Shown: positions 23,754 to 38,400 of the stretch, piece by piece | Layout: every line of letters starts with the position of its first letter | How positions within the stretch are numbered: the first letter of the stretch is position 1 | Assembly: GCA_013397935.1 (NCBI GenBank) | Contig: VZRN01005398.1 | Coordinates: 103,924 to 167,923, forward strand | Source of the DNA: Dasyornis broadbenti | Lineage: Eukaryota; Chordata; Aves; Passeriformes; Dasyornithidae | Reading direction: 5' to 3' | DNA: 64,000 bases | Program-made: the position numbers and the translations under genes | The notes under the pieces: generated by a model | The model's input: only the letters and a program-made list of their open reading frames with translations | Database searches by the model: none | Told to the model about the DNA's origin: nothing

Positions 23754-26700
23754 AGATCAGGCAGGAGCTTTTAACAACAGAAAACATTGTTGGGTGCTTT
23801 CTCATGCATAATTTGGAGAGCCTGTAGAAGTGTGGCATTTTCAAACACAGATTTTAAGACAAAAAGAGAGAGCCTTTGATTAGGAAGTTACCCGTAATGT
23901 GCTTGCTAGAAGATGAACAAAATAAAATTGTTTATCTGTGAGGAGAAACAGTATTCCTTGGCTAACATTACATTTGCTACTCCTTGATTTTTGCAAAAAG
24001 AAAGAAAACTACTCTTCTAAGAGTAACTGTCTTCTCTTCTGTTCTTTATATGAGACTAATCTGTTTTTCTACCAAAGTACAGAAGAACAAACTAAAGTCA
24101 GTAAACACAATAGCTAGAGGTGGCCTATATAGTTTCTCTGAGAGGGCAATTTTTCAACAGTCCAGACTTTAAGGGGAACTATGACAACAAGTAAGTTTTC
24201 AGGATATGGCTAGCACTATTAAGCCTTACTTTCATCAAGTTTATGAACAAATACAAGGTTTGTACTTCTTTCTGGCCCATCTAATAATTTTTTAGCAAAA
24301 TATTGGCAAGAACAAAATTATTAACTTGAACCACAGGGCAATATAGGAATAAAAGATGAAAAAAAGGATGCAAAAAATAAAATTTGTGTGTTCAAGTTTG
24401 GTGTAGGCCGAATTTACTTCTTAGTTTTTTACTTCAAATATAGCTTAAGGATGTTATTGTACATTATCTAATATTTTATTAGGCTAAAGTCTATATTCAG
24501 GTGGAGAATATTTGTCTTGTTTCTGCATTACAATTCACTGGAGCAGTGCCTGCTGTTGACATGTACTAATAATTTAAACAGAGAATTAGAGCTGTGGTGT
24601 TACTATGTCTGAAAGGAAAACAACGTTCAAGTGGCAGATGCTTATGACTCTACTATGATATTAGCTTTTCCTTATTCGTAGCTCCATATTTTATACAAGA
24701 TTAATTACCCAGAAGAGTCTAAAGCTATGTGGGTTGGTTCAGCAGCTGCTCCTTTTGTTAATTTCACAGCAGGATCTGTACGTGTGCTGCTTCCCCACTG
24801 CACACACCCACGCTCATGCCGTATTATCCTACAGTTGCTCGGGAGTCTGGACATGGCCTATTGTGTGTGAGACCTGGGACCTCAACCAAACCCATTTAAA
24901 TCACTGGGGAGATTTCTAGTCACTTGCATAATTTTTGGATCAGTCCTGCAGGCTGTATCTGAAATGCAAATGGTGGGACTTAAACTTTGGAGTAACTGAT
25001 TCCTTCAGCAATGCCATCTAGACCTGTAACACGGGTTTTATACATTTTGCACTGAGTTTTGTTCTTCAGAATTTCTGAGCATATCCATTTATATGCATTC
25101 AAACCAGAGCATTGATCTTTTCCTTTTAGCAAAAGATGCTTAACTGGATCTTCATATTGTGTTTGCAGCACTCGTAACTTGCCCTGTCCAAGTTGCCCTT
25201 TAATTGGCTTGCTGCTCTTTTATTTCAACATTGCCTTGTGAGGATGTCTGCAGGGCTGGACTGTACAGCTCTATTCCCTCTTAAATTTATTTCTAAAGGA
25301 AACCATTATACTGTTGTCTGCAAAGCTTACTGCCCCAGCTGGTCAATATTTTTTGCAGTTTAATGTGAATTTGTTCTACTACACATGCATCTTAGCCAGC
25401 AACCAGCCTGTATGTACGCTGGAGAATATTAATTTCATACATTCTACTCCCAATCTAGATCTGAAGCCCTGAGAACAGTGGAAGCATGGGAACACTGATT
25501 TATCTGTTTCCAACCAAATCCCAGGCTATCTCAGGTACATTTAAATATTCATAGGCAAAACATGTATTAAGGTTAAACTAAATTTGTACTGAAAAATTCC
25601 CACTGAAACATGTGGGGCTATTAGTCCTAAATTATACTTACAGAAATGAGGAGAAGAATGAATTCTTCTAATTTTATTTTGATTCTCCTCAGAATTAGGA
25701 CTCCCCAGCCAGTCCTGTCCTTATAGTCCAGTTCTTCTATGGGCTGCTGAAGTGCCTGGAAACACATGCATTACAGCCCTTGCTCTCCTCGGATTTACCA
25801 ACCTTCTCACACTGCCCATGTAATTATTTCCTCAATGAATCTGGGTCTATTAGGACTCTTTTTGTTGCTGCAGCCCATTACATGATACTGAAGGGATCCA
25901 AAGAGTTGAAATACTTTAATTATTATGAATCAGGATCCCAGAATTCAGTCCCCAAAGAGAAGAAATTAAAATATTTATGGTAGTTAACTTTTAAATCTAA
26001 TTTAATATTTTTATTCAGTAAAAATATTTTCTCGTTACAGTATGAAGTGTTTTTTTCAACCAAAGTGGATTAATTTTACCTTGCTTTAACCTGCAGCCCT
26101 CAAAACAACAATAATTGTAACTTGGTTGACATGTGAATATGTTTTTCAAAGTAGGGAATTATTTAGAAGCAGCCAATTATTGTTGTGAGCCTAAAAGAAA
26201 ATCCTCTGTGTGTAAAGCAAATTAAAAAGAGCAGGGGAGTACCTATCAGATCTGCTGTGGATTTCTGCAAGTGTTTTCAAGGAATGTGTTTTCACAGTGT
26301 TTTCAAGAGCCTTACCCTCCCTTTGCAACCCTTGTCCCCTGCCCTATTCATATTAGACCTCACAACAATGTGGGTTCTGCTCAACAGCTGCTATTCAGTT
26401 TTCTTCCACATACACATTTACTTGTCTGATGGTAGAGATTACTTGTAATTCATGTTGATTTAGATATGAGAAGACTGGGAGTCACCCATCTGTATTGAAC
26501 AGATAGCCCTAAAAATGAAAGTTGGAAACCTTGATCTACCAATACTAGTCCCAGTCAGTCCATCTTAATGACTATCCTTTAAAAATTAATCTACTATATG
26601 TGTTCCTGACCCTAGACATCTTAAATAGCTCTTAGTCTCAGTTCTTTGTGTAATCATCACCTCTACCACCTTCAACACATTGAAGTAGTGAAGAACTCAT

Positions 26701-29700
26701 GGAATTTAATACTCTGTGGTTTTTTTAAACTGTCTGCAAAATGGACACCATTTCTTTGCATGCTATTCTTCCTGTGGGAAGACATATTCTTGAATTATTT
26801 AAAGAAGATTAATCCTATAAATCTTGTAATCCTTCAGCGTGTAATCCTGGGAGACCAGAAACGTGTTACTTGACTCCTAAGTTTGTATAACCCACATAAA
26901 AGCTGTAATAATAATAATGGCAGTAAAACTTATTTTGCTAAGATATTTGGAATTGTGTGATTTTTTTTTTAAACTTCAGCATCTTTCATTTATCATGTCA
27001 AAGAAACCATTTTCTATGAAAATTTTGTTGGAAAAAAATAAATGGTTCAACTTTATATTGTGTCTAGAATCTTTCTTCTTTTGTTTTCTCTCCTCATTAG
27101 ATACTGTCTTCCCTTCCCTGTTATAAATTCATCTGAAGTGATATGTTTTTTAACATTGTCATGCCATATAAATTGCAATGCCATATAAAAACTATTCAGG
27201 AGTAAAAAGCCCATTTAACTTCTCTGGTTTTGCTATTCTGCTTAGCAGCTTCCTACAGTATTGCACACCAAAATCTGAAGTTATAAAAACTGATCCCTTT
27301 TAATCTTGCATATTGAGACACTAACAACACCATCAAATATATCAAATACCATCTAAGGATTTGTGATGTATGCAAGGAATCACTTGTCCTTTCCTCCCTT
27401 CAACTGTGTTTAGACATGTTTATATCAACTCACAGAAACTGCATTGTATTTCCAACATAATGTTAAATTCAACTTAAGTGAAGTTCCTATGCTTCTGAAA
27501 TAATAACTTCACTTAAAACTGTATGAAAAATTGTCTTTGTTTCTTCCTTTTTGGCCTATAGGTACTAAGAGATATAATGGAAGAATTATAAAATATAGCA
27601 TTGGATCTTAAAAGAAGAAAAATATAGAGAACTCTTCCTATTGACTGGATTTTTCTAGAAGGGAAAAATTGTCAAACTTAATACTGCAGAAAATCTTCTG
27701 CAATGAAACAAAAATTTTTCTCATAAAAAGCATTTCTCAGAAATTCCAAGAAAATTATGCTTTTTTGACTTCATCATAAAAATTGATAAATTTTTCTCTC
27801 TCAATCTCAAAATAATTTTCATTACACTATTTTGATCAACCTGCCATTTTTTGAAAAGTATTAGAAAATCTATAGAGTCATTCATGATCACAGACAACTG
27901 AAAACCAACTGCAAGTAATCAAGTTACTCATGATATAAAACAGATAACAAGTATAAATAAGAAAATTATCTGTGATTTCTGACAGTCTTTTAAAAATTGT
28001 CCTTCTAAGAAGGGTGGCTATTTTAATCTAAAGTAACTTAAATATTTCACTAAATCCTGTCTTTCAAGTCTGTGTCAGAGAGTAATGGTAGATTTGTCAA
28101 AAATTGTATACCTATTTTGTCAGTGGAGACTGAAGAACTATATTCTCAAAAATTATGCTTTCCTGCTCAAAAGAAAATATCATAGAAAATGGCTTAATCA
28201 GTTACTCACATTGTTGACAAAAAGAGTAAATGCAAGCAATTGTGACTGCATTAATTTACATTAATATTTCAGATCCATTATATAGTTCTACCATTAGAGA
28301 AGACTGCAAGGAATTGTCTTCACTCATGATATTAAAAAAAAAAAAAAAATCCCTTCAACACAAAAATGAATCATTCATTTCCAAGTTTTATTTTTTAGCA
28401 CGAAAATTAAATTAACAAGTCATTAAGGGATTATGAAGAATTAACTGTGAGAAGGTTAAGCAATGCCTTCATCATTTCAGTACCAGAGTTGATCTCTTGT
28501 TTTACTACATTTTTCTTTTAGAGTCTTCACCAGTAAAACCAAGTATTTTTAAATCAAAATAAAATTATTCTTAGGATATTCTCAGTATTTAACCAATCTC
28601 AGAAAAAACCAAAAGCCATTAAATACAGACTTTCACATTTCAGGGAGCAACTAATCATAGCTGCTTTGAAACAGCTTAATTTGAAGTGAACCTGCAATGT
28701 CCAGATACTGTAGGAGAATGTAAGCACAGTGACAGTGGGGAACAGCCAATGTTCAAGCTTTGACAGCTGTACTTGGAACCTTAACTGTGCTTAACTGTAC
28801 CTGCAGCACAGTTCTGTTTAATCACCTCTGAGGAAATGGATTTTATTTGCCTCAGTCCTGTTCTTCTTGCTAAATACATTAGCGAACTGTTTTTACTGTC
28901 ACGTGGAAGCTGTTATCCTTTTTTTTTGTTGTTGTACATGTGATTCTTTTGCAGGTTCCTTTCTTCTTTTCTTCATACAATATGGTGACATTATGGGGAA
29001 CAGCAACCGTCAGGAAACTGAAAAAAAATCTGAGAAACACTGAAAAATTCTGTGTTCCAGCACAGAACTAGCAAGTTCAAAACTAGCATCATCCTCTGTT
29101 GATGCTGTCCCCATCAAGTACTCTGAATAAGCTGTCAGTGCTATTATTTGAGAGAGAACACAGGCCTCTTCAAACACTGCTGTGCCATCCCACACAAAGG
29201 GCGAGCAAGCCACATCTCCTTTCTTTTGGTACAGCTGCAGCATTATAGGCAGTGCGAGACCCTTCTTGTACAATGCTTGAGTAAGCAAACTCTGTGTGGA
29301 CATTGCTGTGGGAGAATAAATATCAGTATTACAAGCCTCCCTCTGCTGTCAAAGCAGTTTGTAGTACTGAAGGAGAAACAAGGTTTAATTTGAAGGGGGT
29401 CTACAGTGGCCCAGACATGAAGCAGATCTGTTGGAATTGACTTTCCCCTGACTCCTCTCCAAGCACTTCCATAGCCTGATCCAGGAACTGATTGTGCTGT
29501 CATTGACACTATGGGGAGAGGCAGTGACTCTGCAGGCAGGAGCTCTCCTTGGGGTGGCAGATGCTGCATTTCCTGCTGACTGAAAAGTAAAATAAACCAG
29601 GGTAAGCAGAAAATAACGACACAATAAAGCAGCCATGTGAACTCACCACATCCCTGTCCCAATTCACTATATTCTCCACTTGATGTGTCAATTTTTAATG

Positions 29701-31770
29701 CCTTATAAAGTTATGGGCTGGGGAGCTGCAGCCACTAGAGAGCAAAGGACCATGTGACCATCCTCTTCCTCCCTGACCTGGCACATCTGTCAAATCTAAA
29801 GGAACTGAGGTTAATTGGCTCCATTTATCTTGTAGTGCACACCAGGCATAAAGACAGCTGCTGTTGACAGCTGGAGACATGAATCAAGCAGAGGACGGAA
29901 GTTTGCTACAGGCCAGCTCCTCTGCAGCCACTGTGTCCCCATGCCCATGAGTGGCTGTGATGTTGGCTGGGCTGCTGAGATGCTGCTCTGGCTGGGGTCA
30001 TCTGAGAACACTGATTCATGTGCTCCAAGGTACTTTGGTGGTCAGCCATATGGGATCATTGAGGAGATTCACTCATCATCAGAAAAAAAAGTGCTACTGG
30101 AGACTACCTAATTCTATTCAGTTGACCCACTCCTCCCAGACCCTGTTGGTGCAATGCATAGATTGCTCTAGGCTGTGCCACAAGTCACTAAAAACCTAGT
30201 GCTGAAGTCTGCAGACCAAAGGTTATTCTTATCAAACCTTTTCGTTACATTACTTTCATGTGCAAACACGTATTATTCAATGCTCTCTCCTCAAGAATTT
30301 CCTGCTAGCGAGGATGGGGTATTTGATTACAGGTCTTCAGCAACTGCAAGAAATATTTCCTCGCTCTAAGTATCAAAAACATATTATTTAGATGGATTTT
30401 TTTTATTCTGGTGGTGCTGGGTTATATAAACAAATGTTGAAAAATCCTGTGCAGTTTGAATCTAAGCATTGACTACCTCAACATCTTGTGGGTGTTCTAC
30501 AGTTTGGGTAATGTTTCCTTGAGTTAGAGCCAGTGAGCAGATGCACCCTCTGGTGTGGTGAAACTCAATGAGATTATCAGCATGAGCACAGTCTGGTTTT
30601 CATTTCAGAACTGGTCAAATCATCAGAGAATGGTGGTTTGCAGGTTGCTGGGTAAAAGGTCTCATTATACTGAGAGTTCTGGAAATATAGTGCTAAGGAG
30701 TTGTAAGTAAATATCTCCACTTTCTTAAGCACTGTCAGTTGAGAGGATCTCTGGTAGTACTCATCATGTCCAGAAGAACATTTTTAGCTGGATAAGCTCT
30801 GTAGAGGTTCAGTAAAGTTTTAGCATTCTTTTCCTACTCATTGAGATGAAGAAAGGCTATTTTCATTTGCTTGATAATAACATATCATGTTTTATGTAGT
30901 ATTTTACATGTTGTTTGTGTCTTATGTAGACTAGGTTAGCAGCAACAGGAAAGCCCAATTAAAGGCAGTTAACTACTGCTTACAGATTGCATGCTCATTT
31001 ACAGCATTCAGTGCTGAAATCAGCCAGGAAACTCTTTAGTCATGGTTTCTGTTTTAACAGTGTGGGAAGAAACACAGTTTTGCCAAGTAAAGAAAAAAAG
31101 GCAGCTTACTATCATGGAAATCAGCTTGACCAAATCTGTATCCTGTGGAGACACCACTGAGACAGTCACAGGAATCCACCTAAGTTTGTTAGGAAAAAAA
31201 CATCAGAAAAAGTCTTCCCTGACAAGAGATACATTTGAATTCCTGAGCAAAACAACTGGGTAACAAAGTTGTCAAACACACTCTGTCTTTAATCCAAACT
31301 TGTTTCTTGATTACTCAAGTGGAAAATTAGTGGAGAGAAAGGGAGCAGTGTAATCATTGTAAGTAACTGCCTGAGACCATGCTAAGTTTGCAATCAATAA
31401 TGTGCCAATTTTCTTCCTAATAGCTTTGCCACAGGTTTTGGAAAGCTGCAATATGCTGGATATATGTGATTTTCAAAGAGGAGTTGCAGACACATCGGGG
31501 AGCCAACAGTTTGCTAACTTGGGACATGGAGATGTTCAGCTGTGCCAAATGGAAAGGACAGATGACTGCTTCCTTTTGTGACTGAGTTTTGTCCTGTGCA
31601 CAAGGTTTACTCCTCCTCCTTTGATGGCCTATAGATGCTGTATTGTATTTTACAGTAGATCTTAAAAATTACATGACAGGAAATCTTTCTGAGTGGAAAA
31701 GCTGAGTTTATAAATCCATAGAAAGAAGTATGTCATAATGAAGATGCCAAATTTTTCTTGAAAATGAATG
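23754..31770. other. unannotated AT-rich DNA
   Basis: No recognisable gene, RNA or interspersed repeat. A poly-A run of 16 bases lies at 28334-28349. Region 29000-29700 carries several overlapping ORFs (139 codons at 29243-29662 and 97 codons at 29010-29303, both minus) with slightly higher GC but no identifiable domain. I do not call them genes. Confidence 0.5.
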
Positions 31771-32400
31771 CAATTCCTTGAGCTATAAAAAACATGCTCA
31801 AATGTATTGCACTTTCTATATACACTATTCTCCACCCTCCTACTCTTCCATCTTTCTCAGTGAATTTTCACCTCTCCAAGTTCATTCATCCCTCAAGTTG
31901 TCTTTTTCAGTCCTTTACCATCTCACTGTTACGTTGCTTATCACCATCAGCTCAGCTGTGCTATTTTTTCAACTTTTTTTTTTTTTTCTTTCTATTTTTC
32001 CCCTGCCTTCAGGGGCTTTGTCCAGTCCTGCACAGGGCAGCCACCACTGCACCAAGACTTCTCCACAAGTTGCATGTTGGCAGCATGGGTGTCCTTCCTG
32101 TGTGCACCCAGAGCCCCAAAAGCCCCACTCCTTCCTGGGAACAGCTTGCCTGGCTTCTTAATTTTTGCACCGTATGGCCTTTTCCTGAACTTCTGCACAC
32201 ACTTAATGCAGGTCAGCTCTCTCTTCCTCCTCCTTCTCTTTCTATCCTCCTCAGCAGCCTGTCATCTAGCAGTTTCCTTTCCTCAGCCTTTGCTGCAGTT
32301 TCTGTCATCTTTTCCATACTGAGTTTTGTATTTCTCTGTTTTACTGATCCTTGTCCTCCAAGCTGACAGCACATTTTCCTCCTTGTCTCCCTCTCATTTA
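31771..32400. other. pyrimidine-rich stretch
   Basis: The plus strand is C/T-rich over several hundred bases, including a T15 run near 31973-31987. Stop codons are therefore rare, giving Ser/Leu/Phe/Pro-rich ORFs (190 codons at 31794-32366). A less biased block of about 170 bp (32000-32170) sits inside. No family was recognised. Confidence 0.55.
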
Positions 32401-35400
32401 TGATATTCTTGTTAAGAAGTTTTGGTGATATTGCTTTCTTTAACTTCCAAATTAAGTCCTAACATCTACTTAGTTATCTACAAAAAATGCAGAAATGCAT
32501 TTTGGTTTTTTTTGTTTTTTTTTTTTAGTTTAACCTTAAACAATTTGATAGCATTCAGCTATGAAGTGAATTCAGCTGTGTAGGTTAGATCATATGGGTA
32601 TGCCAATGATTGAAGTGCTTCTGTGTGAAGGGAGAAAAGGAAATAAGTGACACATGCACAGAAACGATACTGGCAGTGGTCAGAACAAATTAACGCTCTA
32701 ATACATATTATCCCTGTATCACATTCTGTAACTGAGGGCTTCAGGCTGGTAAGCTGTGAGGGAAAAGAGTCTATTGCAATTACTTAGTAGTCACTTTCTT
32801 AAGGGCATGAGGTTTATGTGATGTCTTTTCATCTGCTAGTCTCCTCCTGGACCTGCTGCTCAGCTTCAGTCAAATGCAGCAGGACAGCTGCTGCCTCAGG
32901 GATGTAAAGCTGCTCCAGGTTTCATGAGAGTGGATTGCTGGGTAAAAAAATGTCTTCTTAACAGCAAGACAGAGAGAGAGGTGCTTTTAATGCCTTTGCC
33001 AAGGAAAAGGCTGCTGTGTAAACCCAGTGCCGGTGGTAATGCTCTCCCAAATGGGTGAGAGGGTGTTTGACCTGCATCCATGCAGGTTCATGCTCTACAA
33101 GAACCAGACAACCCAGCCAGAGGACACAGGGAATCCAGATTTCACTTGCCTATCTTCCACAGATTTATTTAGTTACTGAGTACGGAATTTCTCAAAGCAC
33201 ACAGCAGTGCAAGCACCAGCTGTCCTGTCTCTTCTCTTTTAAAGGTGTGTGCTTGGCAGAGCCCTTTTGTGTGTTTTGCTGATATTTAGAAAGTACTTTT
33301 AACTCTGAATATCACATTCCTCTGTTTGCTACTTCTGTGCTTTGGATTAAGGCCACCATATTTGTGTCATATTCTTGGAAAAATGGGAAAAAAAAAGTGA
33401 CTCCTTGCTTATTTAATAACTGGACTATCTGTCAAAGCTAAAACAGGCAACTGTAGTTTAATATCATTCCTCCTGTACAACAAATGCATAAAATAACAAA
33501 TTTACATTTTGTGCGCTCTTAGAAGCTTTTCCTGCTTTCTGAACATCCGAAGCACTTAAGTGCTTCAGTCAATCCAGACACCAAAGTACCCACAGAAAAT
33601 GCAGTAACAGGTATTTGTCCCAAATTTGGCATGTTTTACAGGCAAAGAGAAACTCTCAGGCACAAGAAGAAACTAGCAGCACTAACCCTTTTCCCAGTGA
33701 TCTGACAGAGAAAATGAAGTGAGATAAAGGACTTACTATGCTGTTCAAAATCAGGACATTTGGGCCTTTTATTGTCTACGACAATTATTCTGGGTACTGC
33801 AATACAGCAATTCTGTGCATTTAAGGGTCATGAAGAGCTGGAATCTGGTTTTATAATTGAAAAGTCCAGCTAAAGTGAGCCCATTTTTCTGTTGCTTTGC
33901 ACTCCAGATTGGGCAGTGTATAGTATTACTTAACTTGCAGTTGCTGTAAGAGAGTTAAAATGTCCCATATTTCTTGAATATAAAAGTAATAGTGAGATGC
34001 AGGGCTTGGGCAATCTCTTTATATTCTGAATGAATTAAAAAATATTTACCTAACATCTCTTCTTCCAGCATCCATGGAGATTCTATTTATTTTTTAAGGT
34101 TGATTCCTCCATGTAATTAAACAGATAAATAATGAAACTGAGGTTTCAGTATTGTTATATAATGCTACTGAGCAGTTCAGTGTTCGAACAGTAACAGCTC
34201 TTCCTTCCCCCAATCCGTGAAAACTCGAGAAAGTTAATACTCTGATCTGCATATATGAGACACATGTAGATAGCTAAAAGTTTGCTGTAAATTCTTTGTT
34301 CAGTTAAAAATAATATAATGGAAATCAAAGTATGTGCAGGAAGGGGAGAAAGAAAAGTCTGAAAAAAAACCTCTCAGAGAAATTGAGTTTCCTGATACTT
34401 GAAAGTAACTGCTCTTTTTTTCCCTTTTTGATCACTTAAATTCACAAAATGAAATGGGTCTTCGCATTCATGCCAAATTACTTCAATTGCACTAAAAAAG
34501 ATAGCTTATTCCATTGCTTTCACCTCTCCTGGCATCGTCAGTCACTGTTTTAGGCTTGGGAACCCCCGGCCTCTCTGTGGGTGCCAGTGAAAGCAGAGGT
34601 AGGTAATTAATGCACAGCAATGTGTGTGATCAGCTGTACAGGGACAGCCAGAGGGCAGATGATGCTGCCCTCTCAGATTTCTGTACAAGACACGTTTGAA
34701 AAGAGGATACAGGGTATGAAAATACATGACTCTTCAGGTTTTTTTGCTTTGTACTGCCAGAGTCCAGTTAACAAGATTGAATGTTAATGAGATTGTATAA
34801 TGGCTCTTATATCTAATTTAGACATTCATTTTTCTCCCTACAGAATGTACTCAATATGGGGTTCAATCCAGGGTTAAACTCTTGCTGCTCTCTATTGTTT
34901 ATGCTATTAATGCCTGCAAACAAAAATGACTGGAGAAACTTGTCTCCATAGAAACCAGCATCTAACTAAATATAAGAAGAAATCTTGTTGCTTCTTTCTC
35001 TTTCACCAGACCAGCCCAAGAAGAACGTGATGTCCTCAGTGAATGAAAGGACTTTGTAATTTAAATATGCAGCCTTCCATGCCTTCCCCCACAAACTGTT
35101 TATTTCTTCTTACCATGTCACTCTTGCTCTCACCATATTCTCATTGCATTAATATCTCTTTATTTGCAAAAGAATAGGGGAATTTTGATCATAAATTGCA
35201 CTAACATTGTGTGAGGATCATGCATTCTATTCTTAAAGAGTAAACTGAAAAATTAAGCGAGGTCATATGAAAAATTATTTTCAAAGTTATTGTAGCTATT
35301 TCATCTGTTGTGACATTGAATTTCCTCCAGAAACTAAAAGTTGCACAAGCCCCATTGTTCAAACCATGTGGTGCTATTTTTTTCTAGTACACAGAGATAT

Positions 35401-38400
35401 ATAAGACTGAGTTCTTCCAGACTTATGAAAAGTAAAAGTCAAACTGTGGCAGAGAAACCCAGCATACGATAAGCAGAACATAGCGCATCAAGCTTTGTGT
35501 CTAAGGTTACATTGTTTGGCTTTCTTCAGATGTCCTCTCCTAGAAATTTTGTGCTATTGGAATTTGAGGACTGAAATATATATACAGAGTATATATACAG
35601 AACTACCACTTTGGCCAGGCAGGAATCTGAAAATCTCAGACAAATACCTGTTCTACTCTAGGATATAAAAACCAGTGTAAGTAGGAGATGCCAAGGTGCT
35701 TACCTTGTTCGATGGGTTTTTACAATTAATCTTATGTGCAATTCTGAGTTAAAGGCAGCCTTACGATACATGCCTGATATCAGTTGGTATTAGAACCTGG
35801 TGTCATGTGTGTGGGATTTAAAATATCTTTACATCACTTTAAAGGAGATGAAGAGCCATTTACTTATACCCCATGGTAAGTAAAAAACTACAAATTGCTG
35901 AAGAATGTATACTTTCCATATCTGAACCATAATTAAAACATTATGTATGGACATTTGGTTTTGAGGCATTTAATATGTCAGAGACAAGTCTCTGAAAAGC
36001 AGAGGTTGGGATGAATAGACCCTTCTCAAAAGAGTCAGATATTTGGACTGTAATGATCGACTCACTGACAGATTTTAAAAGCACATGAATTCAACAGCTG
36101 GCCACTTTCCAGTCAGCTTTCCTAGGCTCCTGCATTTTTTTGTAAGCCTAGCTGTGCCAAAAAGGCCTGGAAGACTTCAGCATTTTTCTTTCTGGTCTGT
36201 TATATGTTTCCTTTACAGAGTGAAATATAATTGATTTGGAGTGACACAGGAAAAAGAAGTGGAAGTACCCTCATGCTTGCAGCACTTTGGCTTTTGTCTA
36301 GGGTGGAGAGGCAGAATTCTGGAGGACAGTAGACATGAAATTTTCTAAACATTGCCTTGCCTACTCCTCAGTGCTACATGCTACCTTCATGTGTGGTGAA
36401 GATTCATTCAGGTATGAATTTAAAGTAAAAAGAGCTTTGTTGTCATCCTGCATATTTTAGATGAGTTTGGGCTAGATAAAGACAGAAAGTAAAATATGAA
36501 TATACAAATATAGATGTTTTTAACCTTTCCTCCATGTTTCAATCATGCAAACCTGTGAATTTCTCTGTACCTTCACAGCTGTGCCAATGCTGCTCTGCTA
36601 CAGTGTCCTCTGCACCCACTGGCCCTGTGGGCATCCTGAAAGAGCCAGGGCAGCTCTGGCCCTGCCCACAATGTACCTGTGCTCTATAGCATCTGTCTTC
36701 CAGAGCTCTTCTGCCTCCAGGACTGCAGTGCTACAGGCAGTGCTGCATTTACTCCATGAAAGGACTCTCCTCTCTGAGTGTTTCTGCCTCTGCACTAACA
36801 TGGTGTCACTGCTCATTTGCAAAAAGATGACACTATCCTATGGGAGGGACAGCCTGAAGCTGGAAGGCGGCCCACACACTGTTGCCCATAGGAGAAAGAA
36901 GGTAATATTTTCAATCACTAAGCAGAACACACTGTCCAAGTGCAGCAAGCGATGAGAGCCTGGTCACTTGGCTTATCCAAGGAACTTATGGAGACAGAGG
37001 GTGAGGGTTTGTTGTGCATTTGCCAAATGCATTACAGGGTTAGGGCATGACTACTCTGCATGCCAAGATGGGCCAGGATCAGCTGGCAATGAAGGGTAAG
37101 TCCTGAAAGAAGGATGGAAGAATGAAGTGCTACGGCTAGGAAAGAAAACGAGAAATAGTTTTCTATACTAAAGAATCTCCAAGAGAATTAGTAGGGAGAC
37201 CAGAAACATCATGAGTTTCCAGCAACAGAGGCATAACAGAAAAATTGTGATCTCAGGACCTCGTAAGAAAACCACAGGCCGTTCCTTCCCTCCCCATGAT
37301 TAGTTTGCCACTGTCCTGGATGCTTCTGCGCTATGAGCACCAGAAAGCAGCTTTCCTGGTTCTCCAGGGCCTGTAGGATGCAACAGCTTTGGAAGGAGGA
37401 GCATTGGCTGGGAATGGATAGACCCAGGGGCATCTGCAAAGTCACTGTTGAAGCAGTTCATTCACCAGCAAGAGACAAAGGAACTAGGTGGAAAAAAGGG
37501 CAGCTATGGGGTTACAAGAGCTGTTCTCGAGGTCCAAGGGCTTTTTCTCTTTCTCACATTCTGCTTTTGAATTTGAGTTTTTGACTGTGATGATGGAGAC
37601 TTCCAGAAAGCACTTGAGCAGACTGTGTGAGCGGTGGCCTGAAGTAGTGAGACTATTATTACTATTAGGTATTGATGCTCTCATTTTTAATTTATTGGTT
37701 TCATCTGACATATTAATCTCTCTGAGACTCACTCTAGGACCAACTTGCATTTATTTCTCCTGTGCTTATTTGAATAAAAATCTGTCCCAGACCAGGGCGT
37801 AAGGTCTATAGATAAATTTAATCCAAGAGAGCTCTGAAGGATTCCAGTAAAGAAGAAACAGGATGTGGGCCAGCTCTCAGCTTTGCTGGGATAAAGCCAC
37901 CAGGCACCCAGGTAGAGCAGCAGGACCAGGGCAAGTTTTTTCCATGTGTCACACACTTCAGGCATTTTGAGAAGCAGCAAACTCTTGGAAAAGGCTGCAG
38001 ACCCTCTGAAGAGTGACAACAGTCTATATTTTGTGAACTGGCAACTTCCTGTGGTTCAGCCAAATTCCCATCATTTCCATAGACATCTGAAATGTAGTTA
38101 ATTATGGAGATACAGACATGGAGGTAAAGCTGGTAGCTTTATGGTTGTTCCTGAAGGTACTCATAGAGTGCAAGTTGACTGTGCCTGGGGTAGTCTGGGA
38201 ATGTCCCAGCTTTTGGTCTTGGTTGGCATTTGGTAGGATGATCCTTGGGAAAGAAATATAGAACCAAGCTCTCTGAGAGAGAAGAGCAGGAAATAAAAGG
38301 GATTTTTTTTTTTTTTTTAAATAACTCTCACAGAAAAAAATCTTTTCACACAGGAAGACGAAATGTTTCTGCCTTCACCTTCTCCACTAAAACTTCCCCT

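Noticed and set aside
29010..29662. Overlapping minus-strand ORFs of 97 and 139 codons
   Set aside because: Several frames are open at once on both strands, with no motif and no splice structure; most likely chance.
31794..32366. 190-codon plus-strand ORF
   Set aside because: It lies in C/T-rich sequence where stops are rare; it is Ser/Leu/Phe/Pro-biased with no domain.
34842..34950. Exon after a good acceptor ('ctccctacag')
   Set aside because: The frame stays open for about 35 codons but no suitable donor follows before the stop.
36545..36955. 136-codon plus-strand ORF
   Set aside because: No recognisable domain and an antisense ORF of 74 codons shares the region; not enough support.
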